Source of the DNA: FEN-1297 sp963843605
GTDB lineage: Bacteria; Bacteroidota; Ignavibacteria; Ignavibacteriales; Ignavibacteriaceae
Length of the DNA: 64,000 nucleotides
Direction: 5' to 3'
Assembly (NCBI GenBank): GCA_963843605.1
Contig: CAWJLA010000005.1
Location: 124,001 to 188,000 of the forward strand
In this document: positions 11,158 through 19,491 of the stretch, one piece after another
Position numbering within the stretch: the first letter of the stretch is position 1
Layout of the letters: each line of letters begins with the position of its first letter
The notes under the pieces: generated by a model
Databases searched by the model: none
Told to the model about the DNA's origin: nothing
What the model saw: only the letters and a program-made list of their open reading frames with translations
Made by a program: the position numbers and the translations under genes

Positions 11158-13155
11158 TCATTTCAGAAGTATCATTTTTTTAATTGCGGAATAATTACCC
11201 GCGGTTATTCTGTAAAAATAAATTCCCGAGGGTAAATTATTAGCCTCAAAATTTACAGTATAAGCACCCGCATTTTTATTTCCGTTAACAAGCGTTGTAA
11301 TCTCTTTGCCCAGTATATTAAACACTTTTAATGTAACAAAACTGTTTGAAGGAATAGAATATTTTATTTCGGTTGCAGGATTAAAAGGATTGGGATAATT
11401 CTGATTTAAAGTAAAAGTCAATTCCTTCCTTTTGTCAGACGCGGTACTTGTAACGTGAGTAAACATTAAATAATTCAAGTTAAAGCCGGATGCAAGAAAC
11501 TGAAGCTGCATTGTATGGGTTCCGGCCGATAATTGAATATTATTAAGCGTCAATGTCTGCCAGTTTTGCCAGCCTCCAGTAACCGGAAGACTTACAACCG
11601 GCGAAACAATATTTCCGTCAAGTTTCATAATAAACTTCCCACCTGCCTGATCAGATGCATATCTTACATCAACATCATATGAACCCTGCTGTTCAATTTT
11701 TACCGTATAGTTCATCCACTCGCCTAGATTTATCCAGCCGACATCGAAGCCGTTTGTGGGCAGATCATAGCAGGTTTCGATGTCCACACCGTCGTTACGG
11801 TCGCTTCCTCCCGAATTGCCGGAAGACTGCGTGCTGCTGCCGTTATTTTCATAATCAACATCGTTATAAGCATAATTTAATTTTCCCATGTCGTAATCTG
11901 ATGCATAAACTATTCCCGGTATTATATTATCTGTATACGGCAAAGTGGAATTATCGTAAGGCTGGCGCATCATAGCATCTATAACGTCTTTTTGAAAAAG
12001 ACAATTTGCAAACTTAAGATTTTCGGCCATTCTTAGCAGAGTATTTGTAGCATAGGATACCGTCGGCTTTGTGCCGCTTCCGTTCCAGTAATTTAACAGC
12101 AGCTGATAATCCGGAGTGTAGGGCACATTCAAAGGTCCGTTTATGGTGTTGAATTTTTTCAAAGTCCACCACGCCCATCCGATATCATACTGTTTCATCA
12201 AAGTAACACATTCGGTATACCAAGTATTGGAATTCTCTCCGGTTTCTCCCAGCCATAAAGGAACACCGTAAGTACTTCTGAGATTTAAATATCCCTGAAT
12301 TGAAGACGAATTATTTGAGTTCCAGTATTTATGAAAACTATATGACATTTTTTTATCCCAGGGCGGGGTTAGTCCGCTGAAATCGGTCGCATACTGATTG
12401 CCTTCGATAAAAAGAATGTGCGTTGTATCCACTGTTCTAATCGCGTTTGTTATCCTTACGTAAAGATCGTAAAGAGGTTTATTTCCGTTAGTGAAATTCC
12501 ATCGTGGTTCGTTAAGAAGATCGTAGCCTGCAACAGCGGGTTCGCTTTTATACCGCGCGGCAATTGTTTTCCAGAGGTCTACGGTTCTGGTCTGTTTAGC
12601 CGTATCCTGCCATAGCGAAGGAACGGATGGATCGTAATCCGAAATTGTCTGGTCGCTTTCGCCCCCGGGTGCACAGTGAAGATCCAGTATAACATAAATA
12701 TTATATTTCGAACACCAGTGAATTAAACTGTCTAATATTGCAAATCCGCTCTCGGAATAAACACCCGGAGAATCGGCCGGAGTTAAAATATTATAATGAA
12801 AAGGCAGTCTGACAAGATTAAATCCCCATGAAGCAAGCGCTTTGATGTCCGCCTCCGTCACAAAATTTTTCCTAAACGCACTGTAAAAAACATTCGTATT
12901 TTCTTCGCCGATCAGATTCAGAATTTTTTGCCTGATTTGCGAAGGCGAATTGGCAAAGCCGGACATCCCGAACATGTATCCTTCGGGCTCCAGCCATCCG
13001 CCAAGGCCCATTCCTTTGAAATAAACTTCCTGACCGCTTTGATTAACAAACTTTGTCCCGCTTATTGAAAGGAAACCCTGATAAAAATCTTGCGCCGGCG
13101 CTACCGAACATCTTACAATCAGAATTAAGAAAAGAATAGTAAATTTATTCTTCAT
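11158..13155 (-). CDS. GH5 beta-glucanase with CBM6 and T9SS sorting domain
   Basis: Start is set at ATG 13155, which gives a signal peptide ending A-P-A-Q; an in-frame upstream start at 13206 would precede it with 17 odd residues and overlap the promoter candidate. The catalytic domain (about residues 20-370) opens K-G-M-G-L-G-G-W-L-E-P-E-G-Y-M-F. It carries the GH5 acid/base in L-L-N-E-P (E216) and the nucleophile in W-L-G-E-T-G-E-N (E304). A CBM6-like beta-sandwich follows (about 420-570; Y-E-N-N-G-S, W-I-N-L-G-E-W-M-N-Y). The T9SS sorting domain (N-Y-P-N-P-F-N-P, ending K-K-M-I-L-L-K) closes the protein at 665 residues. It is a paralogue of the GH5 at 19492. An extracellular beta-1,3- or mixed-linkage endo/exoglucanase role fits the locus; GH5 subfamily was not determined. 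Confidence 0.88.
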   Translation of the reverse strand: MKNKFTILFLILIVRCSVAPAQDFYQGFLSISGTKFVNQSGQEVYFKGMGLGGWLEPEGYMFGMSGFANSPSQIRQKILNLIGEENTNVFYSAFRKNFVTEADIKALASWGFNLVRLPFHYNILTPADSPGVYSESGFAILDSLIHWCSKYNIYVILDLHCAPGGESDQTISDYDPSVPSLWQDTAKQTRTVDLWKTIAARYKSEPAVAGYDLLNEPRWNFTNGNKPLYDLYVRITNAIRTVDTTHILFIEGNQYATDFSGLTPPWDKKMSYSFHKYWNSNNSSSIQGYLNLRSTYGVPLWLGETGENSNTWYTECVTLMKQYDIGWAWWTLKKFNTINGPLNVPYTPDYQLLLNYWNGSGTKPTVSYATNTLLRMAENLKFANCLFQKDVIDAMMRQPYDNSTLPYTDNIIPGIVYASDYDMGKLNYAYNDVDYENNGSSTQSSGNSGGSDRNDGVDIETCYDLPTNGFDVGWINLGEWMNYTVKIEQQGSYDVDVRYASDQAGGKFIMKLDGNIVSPVVSLPVTGGWQNWQTLTLNNIQLSAGTHTMQLQFLASGFNLNYLMFTHVTSTASDKRKELTFTLNQNYPNPFNPATEIKYSIPSNSFVTLKVFNILGKEITTLVNGNKNAGAYTVNFEANNLPSGIYFYRITAGNYSAIKKMILLK

Positions 13156-13187
13156 GACTAACCTTATTAATTTGACAATACCGAATT

Positions 13188-13206
13188 CAAACAACAATAA
13201 TGCCAA
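13188..13206 (-). promoter_or_regulatory. Candidate sigma-54 (-24/-12) promoter upstream of the GH5 gene
   Basis: Read on the minus strand this is TTGGCATTATTGTTGTTTG. It matches TTGGCAC-N5-TTGC with correct spacing and single changes in the -24 and -12 halves. It sits about 35 bp before ATG 13155. The adjacent response regulator gene encodes a sigma-54-activator AAA+ domain, which makes such a promoter expected nearby. No upstream activator site could be defined. Confidence 0.45.
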
Positions 13207-13297
13207 AGAGTTAAAATCATGCAGGATAGCAATGAGAATAAGAATCCCGGATTGGAATTTTCTGAAAATATCCGACCTGGCTCTTTAAATAATTCGG

Positions 13298-14752
13298 CTA
13301 CTTTAACCCCAGTTCTTTGGCCATCCTATAATAATTCGAAGGTGCGAGCCCGAGTTTTTTTGCTGCCTCGGAATCGGATGAAGAATTTTTGCGGATATAA
13401 ATAAAATATTTTTCCCTTACTGTCTTTTCCAGCTGAGACAAGGGAAGCTGCATACTTTTAAAGACTTTTTCTATCTCATCGTCGTTGTTATTCTCTTTTT
13501 CGATATTAAAAGTTCCGAGAGCGCGCTTTGTGCTTTGTTCGTCGATTACCGGGGTATCTACAAACAGCATTCTTTGAACAACATTTTTTAGTTCTCTTAC
13601 ATTTCCCGGCCATTCGTAATTAATTAAAAATTCCAATGCCTGGTCATTAATCGTAGGCTTTTCCTTGCCCATATTCTGGCTGTAAAATGTTAAAAAGTGT
13701 TCAATTAAAATCGGGATATCCGATTTCCTTTCTTTCAAATCCGGCACTTGAATAAAGATTACATTAAGCCTGTAATACAGATCTTCCCTGAATCTTTTTG
13801 CTTTCACTTCTTCTTCTATATTACGGTTGGTGGCTGCAATTATGCGGATATTTACCTTTACTCTGTTTGTACGCCCTATTTTTTCGAGTTCGCCGTCCTG
13901 TATTACACGAAGAAGCTTTACCTGCGCCGATAGCGGCAGTTCGGTTATTTCATCCAGGAATACCGTACCGTTGTGGGCAATTTCAAATAAACCCGGTTTG
14001 CGCTTATCTGCGCCTGTGAAAGAACCTTTTTCATATCCGAACAATTCGCTTTCTATTAAGTCCTGCGGTAAGCTGCCGCAGTTGATCGTAACAAAGTTTT
14101 CAAATTTTCTATTGCTGTTATAGTGAATATTGTAAGCAACAAGTTCTTTTCCGGTGCCGGAAGGGCCGCTGATAAGTATGTTCACTTCGCTTTGAGCATA
14201 CTTTAGAATTTCCTGCTTTAAATTCTGCACTACGGTCGATTCGCCGATAATTCTTTTCTGAAACAATATATCTTCGACGTTCTTAATTAATTTCTGATTT
14301 GATTTTCCCCACGCTTTTTCGATTTTCGATTTTTCATACGCGTTGAGAATACTCAGTATAAAATCTGTCGGCTGGTAAATATGCTCCTCGATATCTCCCG
14401 GATATTTTGTGCAGTACCAAAAAGCTCCTGCTTTCATTAAACGCTGCGCAAAGTTATAATCCGTTATATTAATCGTCATTTTTGTTATAACAATTATCTG
14501 AACCGAAGGTTCAATTTCCTTCAGTCTTTGAATTAATTTTTCCCCCATCATTCCGCCCGAAAGATTGAAGTCCATTATGACAACATCATAGAAAGATTTT
14601 TTTGCCATTAAAAAATTGATGGCGTCGTTTCCGTCTGAAACGACATCGGCAATTACGATCCTTTCGGCAAAAGGCTCTATTGTTTTCTTTACTCTGTTAA
14701 CATCAAACTCTTCGTCTTCCACAAGTAAAATATTTATTGCGCTGCTGTTCAA
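13298..14752 (-). CDS. Sigma-54-dependent (NtrC-type) response regulator
   Basis: The 484-residue protein has three parts. A receiver domain (residues 1-130) has the acidic pair near E12-D13 and the phospho-acceptor D61 in V-V-I-M-D-F. A AAA+ sigma-54 activator domain (about 165-400) has Walker A G-P-S-G-T-G-K-E, the sigma-54 contact loop written G-S-F-T-G-A, and Walker B T-V-F-L-D-E. A C-terminal Fis-like helix-turn-helix is present (S-E-A-A-K-K-L-G-L-A-P-S-N-Y-Y-R). Start is TTG 14752 with a GGAGA-like site upstream. It lies 233 bp downstream of the small membrane protein gene and is co-oriented with the kinase and binding-protein genes, so it is the probable output of that sensory unit. 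The flanking glycoside hydrolase genes and a -24/-12 candidate before the GH5 suggest it switches on glucan use. Confidence 0.9.
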   Translation of the reverse strand: MNSSAINILLVEDEEFDVNRVKKTIEPFAERIVIADVVSDGNDAINFLMAKKSFYDVVIMDFNLSGGMMGEKLIQRLKEIEPSVQIIVITKMTINITDYNFAQRLMKAGAFWYCTKYPGDIEEHIYQPTDFILSILNAYEKSKIEKAWGKSNQKLIKNVEDILFQKRIIGESTVVQNLKQEILKYAQSEVNILISGPSGTGKELVAYNIHYNSNRKFENFVTINCGSLPQDLIESELFGYEKGSFTGADKRKPGLFEIAHNGTVFLDEITELPLSAQVKLLRVIQDGELEKIGRTNRVKVNIRIIAATNRNIEEEVKAKRFREDLYYRLNVIFIQVPDLKERKSDIPILIEHFLTFYSQNMGKEKPTINDQALEFLINYEWPGNVRELKNVVQRMLFVDTPVIDEQSTKRALGTFNIEKENNNDDEIEKVFKSMQLPLSQLEKTVREKYFIYIRKNSSSDSEAAKKLGLAPSNYYRMAKELGLK

Positions 14753-14985
14753 AACATCTCCGGTTATAGTTTAGATAATTTTCTTATGCACGGTGTTATT
14801 ACACTTTTCGGTCCCCGACAAAAAGCAAAAATTAATTTTCGGAAGCCAAAACTAAAAATATTATTTCCAAATAAAAAATAACTTCCTATAAACTTTTAAG
14901 ATTAAGTACCTGAATGATAATAAAAATAAGAGCATAAATATGCTGCTTATTGTCGGCGCGAAACCGTTAACGATGCCCATAATCT

Positions 14986-15237
14986 TTATTTTGGCGGAAA
15001 TATTGGCGCATTATTTAGCTCCGTGCCTGACCTGTAAAAACTCAGGAACAAATACGCAAAACTTATTAATAGAGAAAAGACACTCCAAGAAAGTATAGAA
15101 TTCGACCTCTTTTGAATCTTGTCAAAATCTTTTTTCCTGATTAAAATAAGAATGGAGACAACCTGGACTATTATAAAAACAGCAACCAGTAATAATAACC
15201 ATTGTATTATTCCGCCGTTATGAAAGAAACTTAACAA
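14986..15237 (-). CDS. Small two-helix membrane protein (MotA/TolQ-like N-terminal look)
   Basis: The 83-residue protein starts at TTG 15237 with a good ribosome site (GGGAGA) about 8 bases upstream. It has two hydrophobic helices (about 12-33 and 49-66). The start F-F-H-N-G-G-I-I-Q-W resembles the first helix of MotA/TolQ/ExbB proteins, but the protein is too short to contain their channel core. It sits 37 bp after the kinase gene and 233 bp before the response regulator. A helper of the sensory complex is possible; function is not known. Confidence 0.55.
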   Translation of the reverse strand: MLSFFHNGGIIQWLLLLVAVFIIVQVVSILILIRKKDFDKIQKRSNSILSWSVFSLLISFAYLFLSFYRSGTELNNAPIFPPK

Positions 15238-15274
15238 GACGAATCTCCCGCTTTTTAAGGTTAGTTAAAAGTAA

Positions 15275-16753
15275 TCAGACTTTAATTAAGATTGCAAACT
15301 CACAGCCGCCTTTTTCCAAATTATAAACGTCTAAATCCCAGCCGCATTTCTTCGACATTTCATATGCAATATAACAGCCGTACCCAACATTCTGGATTGC
15401 GGAATCCTTAGTTGAGACATTCTCCCTGAATATTTTTTTATTGCCGTGTTCGTCGGATGTAAGTAAATCTGATTCAATACCTTTGCCGTTATCGGTGATA
15501 AGGATTTTAATTAATCTTTCATGCTCCGAGAATTGCGACCTGATTTTTATTAATAAATTGTTTACACCGGCATGATCGATGCTGTTCTGTACAAGAGGTT
15601 CTATAATTTCCCAGATAACAAACTCGTTTACGCTTAAAATGGGTATATGGCTGCCTTCTTCGAAATCTATTGAGAAAGTGCCGCTTTTTTTCGAACTTCT
15701 TAAAAATATATGATTAACTATAAAACGTATAACCTCGTTTATATCGGTTCTGAAAATAGCGTTACGTATTGTCTGTACCGGCGGTTCGTACCACTTCATA
15801 TCATAAATAATTCTTGAAATAAAGTTAGCGTATTTTGTCACGCGGTATTTTATAACATCGATATTTGAGGGCGATAAACTTGAAAGATCGCCTTTGATAA
15901 AGCCCATTATTTTTTCTGCTTTATGATATGTATGATAAATTCGTTTTGTAAATATCATTTCCTTTTGGTAGTTGACCTGCTTTTTAATATTATCCTCATG
16001 CTCGAGCATTAAAAGTTTTTGCGCTTCATCTCTTTCTTTTACGGTATAAGACGAAACAAAATACATAGATAACAAACCCAATGAGATTAAAGACAGGTAT
16101 AATAACGATGTTTCGTTATAGTTGGATATAATCTGGCCGGAGATAAACGATAAATCTGGCGTGTTTTTCATATACACAGCGCCGATGTATTCTCCCCTTA
16201 GAATAAGGGGTACGAATGTATTAAAAGTACGGTTATCTGTAAGAATGCTCTTTATTTGTTCTTTATCTATTAAAAAGTTCTGAATATTATTATAGAGAGA
16301 TATTGCCTGCAGATGACTCTGGTTTTCATTTACGACGGCAGTTGAATCCAGATAAAAAATATGGAACAGCGTCTTGCCTTCGTCAATAGCATAAATATTA
16401 TTATTCTTCTTAATTATAATGCACATCTCTTCTATGTTGTGCTGCAATATTTCCTGGTTAAAAATAATATCAAAAGCCTTAATTATTCTGTTCTCTTCCC
16501 CCGCCTTTATATCTTCCTTTTTATTTATTGTTTCAAGCAGCAGTTCAAAAGCGGTCGTAGTTAAATTAGCCAGCCTCTCCGCGGAATCCTTCTGATACCA
16601 GCTTTGAGTGCTGTCGAAAAAACTGCCTATGGAAGACTTATTTATTATTGAAACTATAACCTGAAATGCAAAAAGTACAATGAATATTACCGTCAAATGT
16701 TTGAATTGAAAGTGATATTCTCTAATTTTTTCGAATATTTTTTTTTTGCTCAT
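15275..16753 (-). CDS. Membrane-bound sensor histidine kinase, divergent H-box
   Basis: The 492-residue protein has two membrane helices (about 19-40 and 217-236) enclosing a roughly 175-residue extracytoplasmic sensor domain. A coiled linker and a HATPase domain follow, with N-box E-P-L-V-Q-N-S-I-D-H-A, G1 D-N-G-K-G-I and a G2 written G-Y-G-C-Y. The usual H-box (H-E-x-R-T-P-L) is absent; the dimerisation helix instead carries histidines in R-I-Y-H-T-Y-H-K. It begins 11 bp after the stop of the anchored sugar-binding protein gene and precedes the NtrC-type regulator. A role as the kinase of a binding-protein-assisted glucan sensor is inferred from order and spacing. An atypical phospho-acceptor would need testing. 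Confidence 0.82.
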   Translation of the reverse strand: MSKKKIFEKIREYHFQFKHLTVIFIVLFAFQVIVSIINKSSIGSFFDSTQSWYQKDSAERLANLTTTAFELLLETINKKEDIKAGEENRIIKAFDIIFNQEILQHNIEEMCIIIKKNNNIYAIDEGKTLFHIFYLDSTAVVNENQSHLQAISLYNNIQNFLIDKEQIKSILTDNRTFNTFVPLILRGEYIGAVYMKNTPDLSFISGQIISNYNETSLLYLSLISLGLLSMYFVSSYTVKERDEAQKLLMLEHEDNIKKQVNYQKEMIFTKRIYHTYHKAEKIMGFIKGDLSSLSPSNIDVIKYRVTKYANFISRIIYDMKWYEPPVQTIRNAIFRTDINEVIRFIVNHIFLRSSKKSGTFSIDFEEGSHIPILSVNEFVIWEIIEPLVQNSIDHAGVNNLLIKIRSQFSEHERLIKILITDNGKGIESDLLTSDEHGNKKIFRENVSTKDSAIQNVGYGCYIAYEMSKKCGWDLDVYNLEKGGCEFAILIKV

Positions 16754-16764
16754 AGTTAGTACTT

Positions 16765-18075
16765 TTATTTAAGTAAAATACTATTTGATTTAAGTTCGTT
16801 TTCGGCTTTAACAAGTGCATCATGAGGAGTTAATTTTCCGCTGATGGCAAGATTCAAATAATAGGACACGATATCGGAAACATCTGTATAGTGAATGGAA
16901 AACGGCCTGTATATTCCGTGTTTAATTAAGGTAAGATCAAAAGCCAGGTCGGGATTCCTATCGACAAACAAAGTATCTTGATAGATGCCGTTGTTTATCG
17001 GTATATAGCCGCCTTCGTCAAATAGAACTTTTTGCGCTTCCTGACTCATTAAGAACTTAATAAACCTGACCGATTCAGGTACCTTCGATGAAAATTTCGA
17101 TATCATTAAATTCCAGCCTCCGAAAACAGACACTGGTTTCGAGCCCTCCAAATGCGGTGTCGGGACTTCGAGAATTTTATTTTTTAATCCTAAATATTTA
17201 TTCCCGACAATATTGTTTTTAAATAAGCCTGTCCACCCCCGCAGAAAAACGCCGTTATTTTTTAGGTAGTATCTGTACGAATCGTCCTCTTTAAATCTGA
17301 GTACATCACGAGGCGATACTTTGTACTTATTTACCAAATTGCACAGGAACTCGAGTGCCTTTTCGGCTTTTGGCGTATTCAGCAGAAGGGAGTCTCCCTC
17401 CATCAGTTTACCGTTCATTGTAGAAAGAATTTCCGTATAAATGCACATCAGACCTTCGTAATCGTCTGCCTGAAAGATGAAATAAGGATTATTCTTAAAA
17501 TCTTTACTTAGGGCAATCATCTCCTTCCAGGTAATTGACTTGCTAAGCTTCTTCACGATTTCTTTAGAATTTGGAAGTTTATCTATAAGATCTTTCCTGT
17601 AATACATTAAAGCTATGTCTAGATATAAAGGAATGGCGTACAAAGAATCCTTGAAATAACAGGAATGGAGTGCATAATTCAGAATTTGTTTTTTTTCTGC
17701 ATCCGGAAAATATTCGTCCAGAGGAACTGCCCATCTTGTAAACCGCGGCACCCAGATCTGATCTACCGAAAAAACGTCTATTCTGTCGCTCTTGCTTCTG
17801 AAGTAACGTGCAAGGATCTCTTTTCTGTCGTTTGTAGTAAATTTATCAAAAGGAAGATCTATCGGTACTACTTCAATTTGTCCTTTGTATTTCTTGTTAA
17901 AAAGATCAATTACCTTTTTATGCGCCGATGAAATATTATCCGCAAAATAAATCTTAACCGCTTTTCCGCTGGTTCTATCGCCGGTATTGTATGAAGGGAA
18001 AATGTAAATTATGAGCATGAAAGCAGTTACTAGAAATGTACTGACAACAACATAGAATATTTTAGAAAATTGCAT
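16765..18075 (-). CDS. Membrane-anchored extracellular sugar-binding protein (family 1), no transporter partner
   Basis: The 436-residue protein matches the MalE-like solute-binding fold. It has a D-V-F-S-V-D-Q-I-W-V segment, A-I-P-L-Y-L-D-I-A-L-M-Y-Y-R-K-D-L at the first crossover, and F-G-G-W-N-L-M-I-S-K then F-I-K-F-L-M-S-Q-E-A-Q-K-V-L near the end. The N-terminus is a single hydrophobic helix (about 6-27) without lipobox or clear cleavage site, so it probably stays membrane-anchored. No ABC permease or ATPase gene lies nearby. The next gene, 11 bp on, is a sensor kinase and the unit ends with a sigma-54 regulator. The likely job is ligand sensing for the kinase rather than import (inference). 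First gene of the minus-strand regulatory unit, divergent from the GH16 operon. Confidence 0.82.
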   Translation of the reverse strand: MQFSKIFYVVVSTFLVTAFMLIIYIFPSYNTGDRTSGKAVKIYFADNISSAHKKVIDLFNKKYKGQIEVVPIDLPFDKFTTNDRKEILARYFRSKSDRIDVFSVDQIWVPRFTRWAVPLDEYFPDAEKKQILNYALHSCYFKDSLYAIPLYLDIALMYYRKDLIDKLPNSKEIVKKLSKSITWKEMIALSKDFKNNPYFIFQADDYEGLMCIYTEILSTMNGKLMEGDSLLLNTPKAEKALEFLCNLVNKYKVSPRDVLRFKEDDSYRYYLKNNGVFLRGWTGLFKNNIVGNKYLGLKNKILEVPTPHLEGSKPVSVFGGWNLMISKFSSKVPESVRFIKFLMSQEAQKVLFDEGGYIPINNGIYQDTLFVDRNPDLAFDLTLIKHGIYRPFSIHYTDVSDIVSYYLNLAISGKLTPHDALVKAENELKSNSILLK

Positions 18076-18630
18076 AAATAACCTGTTTTTAAGACTTAAT
18101 ATTTTATGTAAAAAAGCAGAAAACTTTATATTTACTTGTTTTTGTATTTATGCGAATTAACAAGCAAGCCTCTCTTTCAGGCGGTTAAAATAGGTAAAAA
18201 ATAAAACTTAACCCTGTGAATTTCATATAAAATATTTATTATATTTATTTTTTATTTTAAAAATCTATTTAACGCAAACGCACAAAAATTTATCATTTTA
18301 ATAATTTCCGTTTATTAAAATAATAAAGAATCGATAAATTTATTCTGCAAAAACCTTCACCCGTGAATTAAAAACCAATTCAATAACACTATTCGAAATA
18401 AACCACTGCGTCTCCGCATCAATAGGAATATATTAAGAAAGGGCATAAAATTTGTCTTCTACAAAAAATGCTCCAACTTTCTTAAATAATTAAGCGGTTT
18501 CAACAAAAAGTAATTTGAAAAATAAATTTGAGATATGCGAAAAAAGTGTTTAAAATCAAATTGACAACTTTATTATTTATACCGGCAAATCCCTAAACCA
18601 TTAAATGAAACAAATCGAAAAAGGGCTGTC
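18076..18630. other. Divergent control region between the sensory unit and the glucanase operon
   Basis: This 555-bp, very AT-rich region separates minus-strand ATG 18075 from plus-strand ATG 18631. It must hold promoters for both. A TTGACA occurs at about 18560 followed by an AT-rich stretch, but spacing to a -10 box is poor, and no -24/-12 sigma-54 site was found here. No gene was recognised. Confidence 0.5.
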
Positions 18631-19455
18631 ATGAAAAAAAAACTTCTAATAGCAGTACTGTTTTTAATTTTCAGTGCTTCAATTATCGGTTGTAAAAAGA
18701 ATGATAACATAACAGGCACAGATACTGCAAAATCAGGCGATCAGATCGTACCCCCTGCGGGATACACATTGGTCTGGCACGATGAGTTTAACTCACCTGC
18801 TCTGGATAAGTCGAAATGGAATTATGAAGTGAACGGCGACGGCGGCGGAAATAACGAACTACAGTACTATACCGATTCTGCCGATAATTGTTTTATAAAA
18901 GACAGCTGTCTGGTTATTCAAGCATTAAACCAGAAATATTTGGGAAAAGATTACACTTCCGCCCGGCTTAATTCCAGCGGAAAGGGGGACTGGAAGTACG
19001 GCAGATTCGAGGTCCGCGCAAAACTTCCTTACGGGCAGGGACTTTGGCCGGCAATATGGATGCTTCCTACGGATTGGGTTTACGGCGGATGGCCTGCAAG
19101 CGGTGAAATTGATATAATGGAAGAACTCGGTCAGCAGGCTAATAAAGTCTACGGCACGATTCATTACGGTACACCGCATCAGCAGCAGGGCGGCAGCTAT
19201 ACGCTTCCAGGCGGTTATTTTTTGAATGACTTCCATGTTTTTGCATGCGAGTGGGATTCAACTACAATCAGCTTCTATGTAGACAGCATAAAATACTACA
19301 CCGCGCACATAAAGGCTCCTTTTGATCAAAGATTTCACTGGGTTTTAAATGTTGCCGTCGGCGGAAATTGGCCAGGTAATCCCGATTACACAACCAGTTT
19401 TCCGCAGCAAATGGTGATTGATTATGTCAGGGTTTTTCAAAAATCTTCTAATTGA
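18631..19455 (+). CDS. GH16 beta-glucanase (laminarinase-like) lipoprotein
   Basis: The 274-residue protein has a type II signal peptide with lipobox S-I-I-G-C (Cys about 21). A single GH16 domain then starts Y-T-L-V-W-H-D-E-F-N. The catalytic motif is E-I-D-I-M-E with E159, D161 and E164, the beta-bulge form seen in laminarinases. W-P-A-I-W-M-L-P precedes it and W-P-G-N-P-D closes the fold. It is expected to be tethered in the periplasm or at the cell surface and to cut beta-1,3 or mixed-linkage glucan. It is the first gene of the plus-strand operon, 36 bp before the GH5 gene. A second, exported GH16 is three genes downstream. Family is certain; exact linkage preference is inferred. Confidence 0.92.
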   Translation: MKKKLLIAVLFLIFSASIIGCKKNDNITGTDTAKSGDQIVPPAGYTLVWHDEFNSPALDKSKWNYEVNGDGGGNNELQYYTDSADNCFIKDSCLVIQALNQKYLGKDYTSARLNSSGKGDWKYGRFEVRAKLPYGQGLWPAIWMLPTDWVYGGWPASGEIDIMEELGQQANKVYGTIHYGTPHQQQGGSYTLPGGYFLNDFHVFACEWDSTTISFYVDSIKYYTAHIKAPFDQRFHWVLNVAVGGNWPGNPDYTTSFPQQMVIDYVRVFQKSSN

Positions 19456-19491
19456 CTTTGAATTATTTTTAATTCATCATGAGAAAATTTT

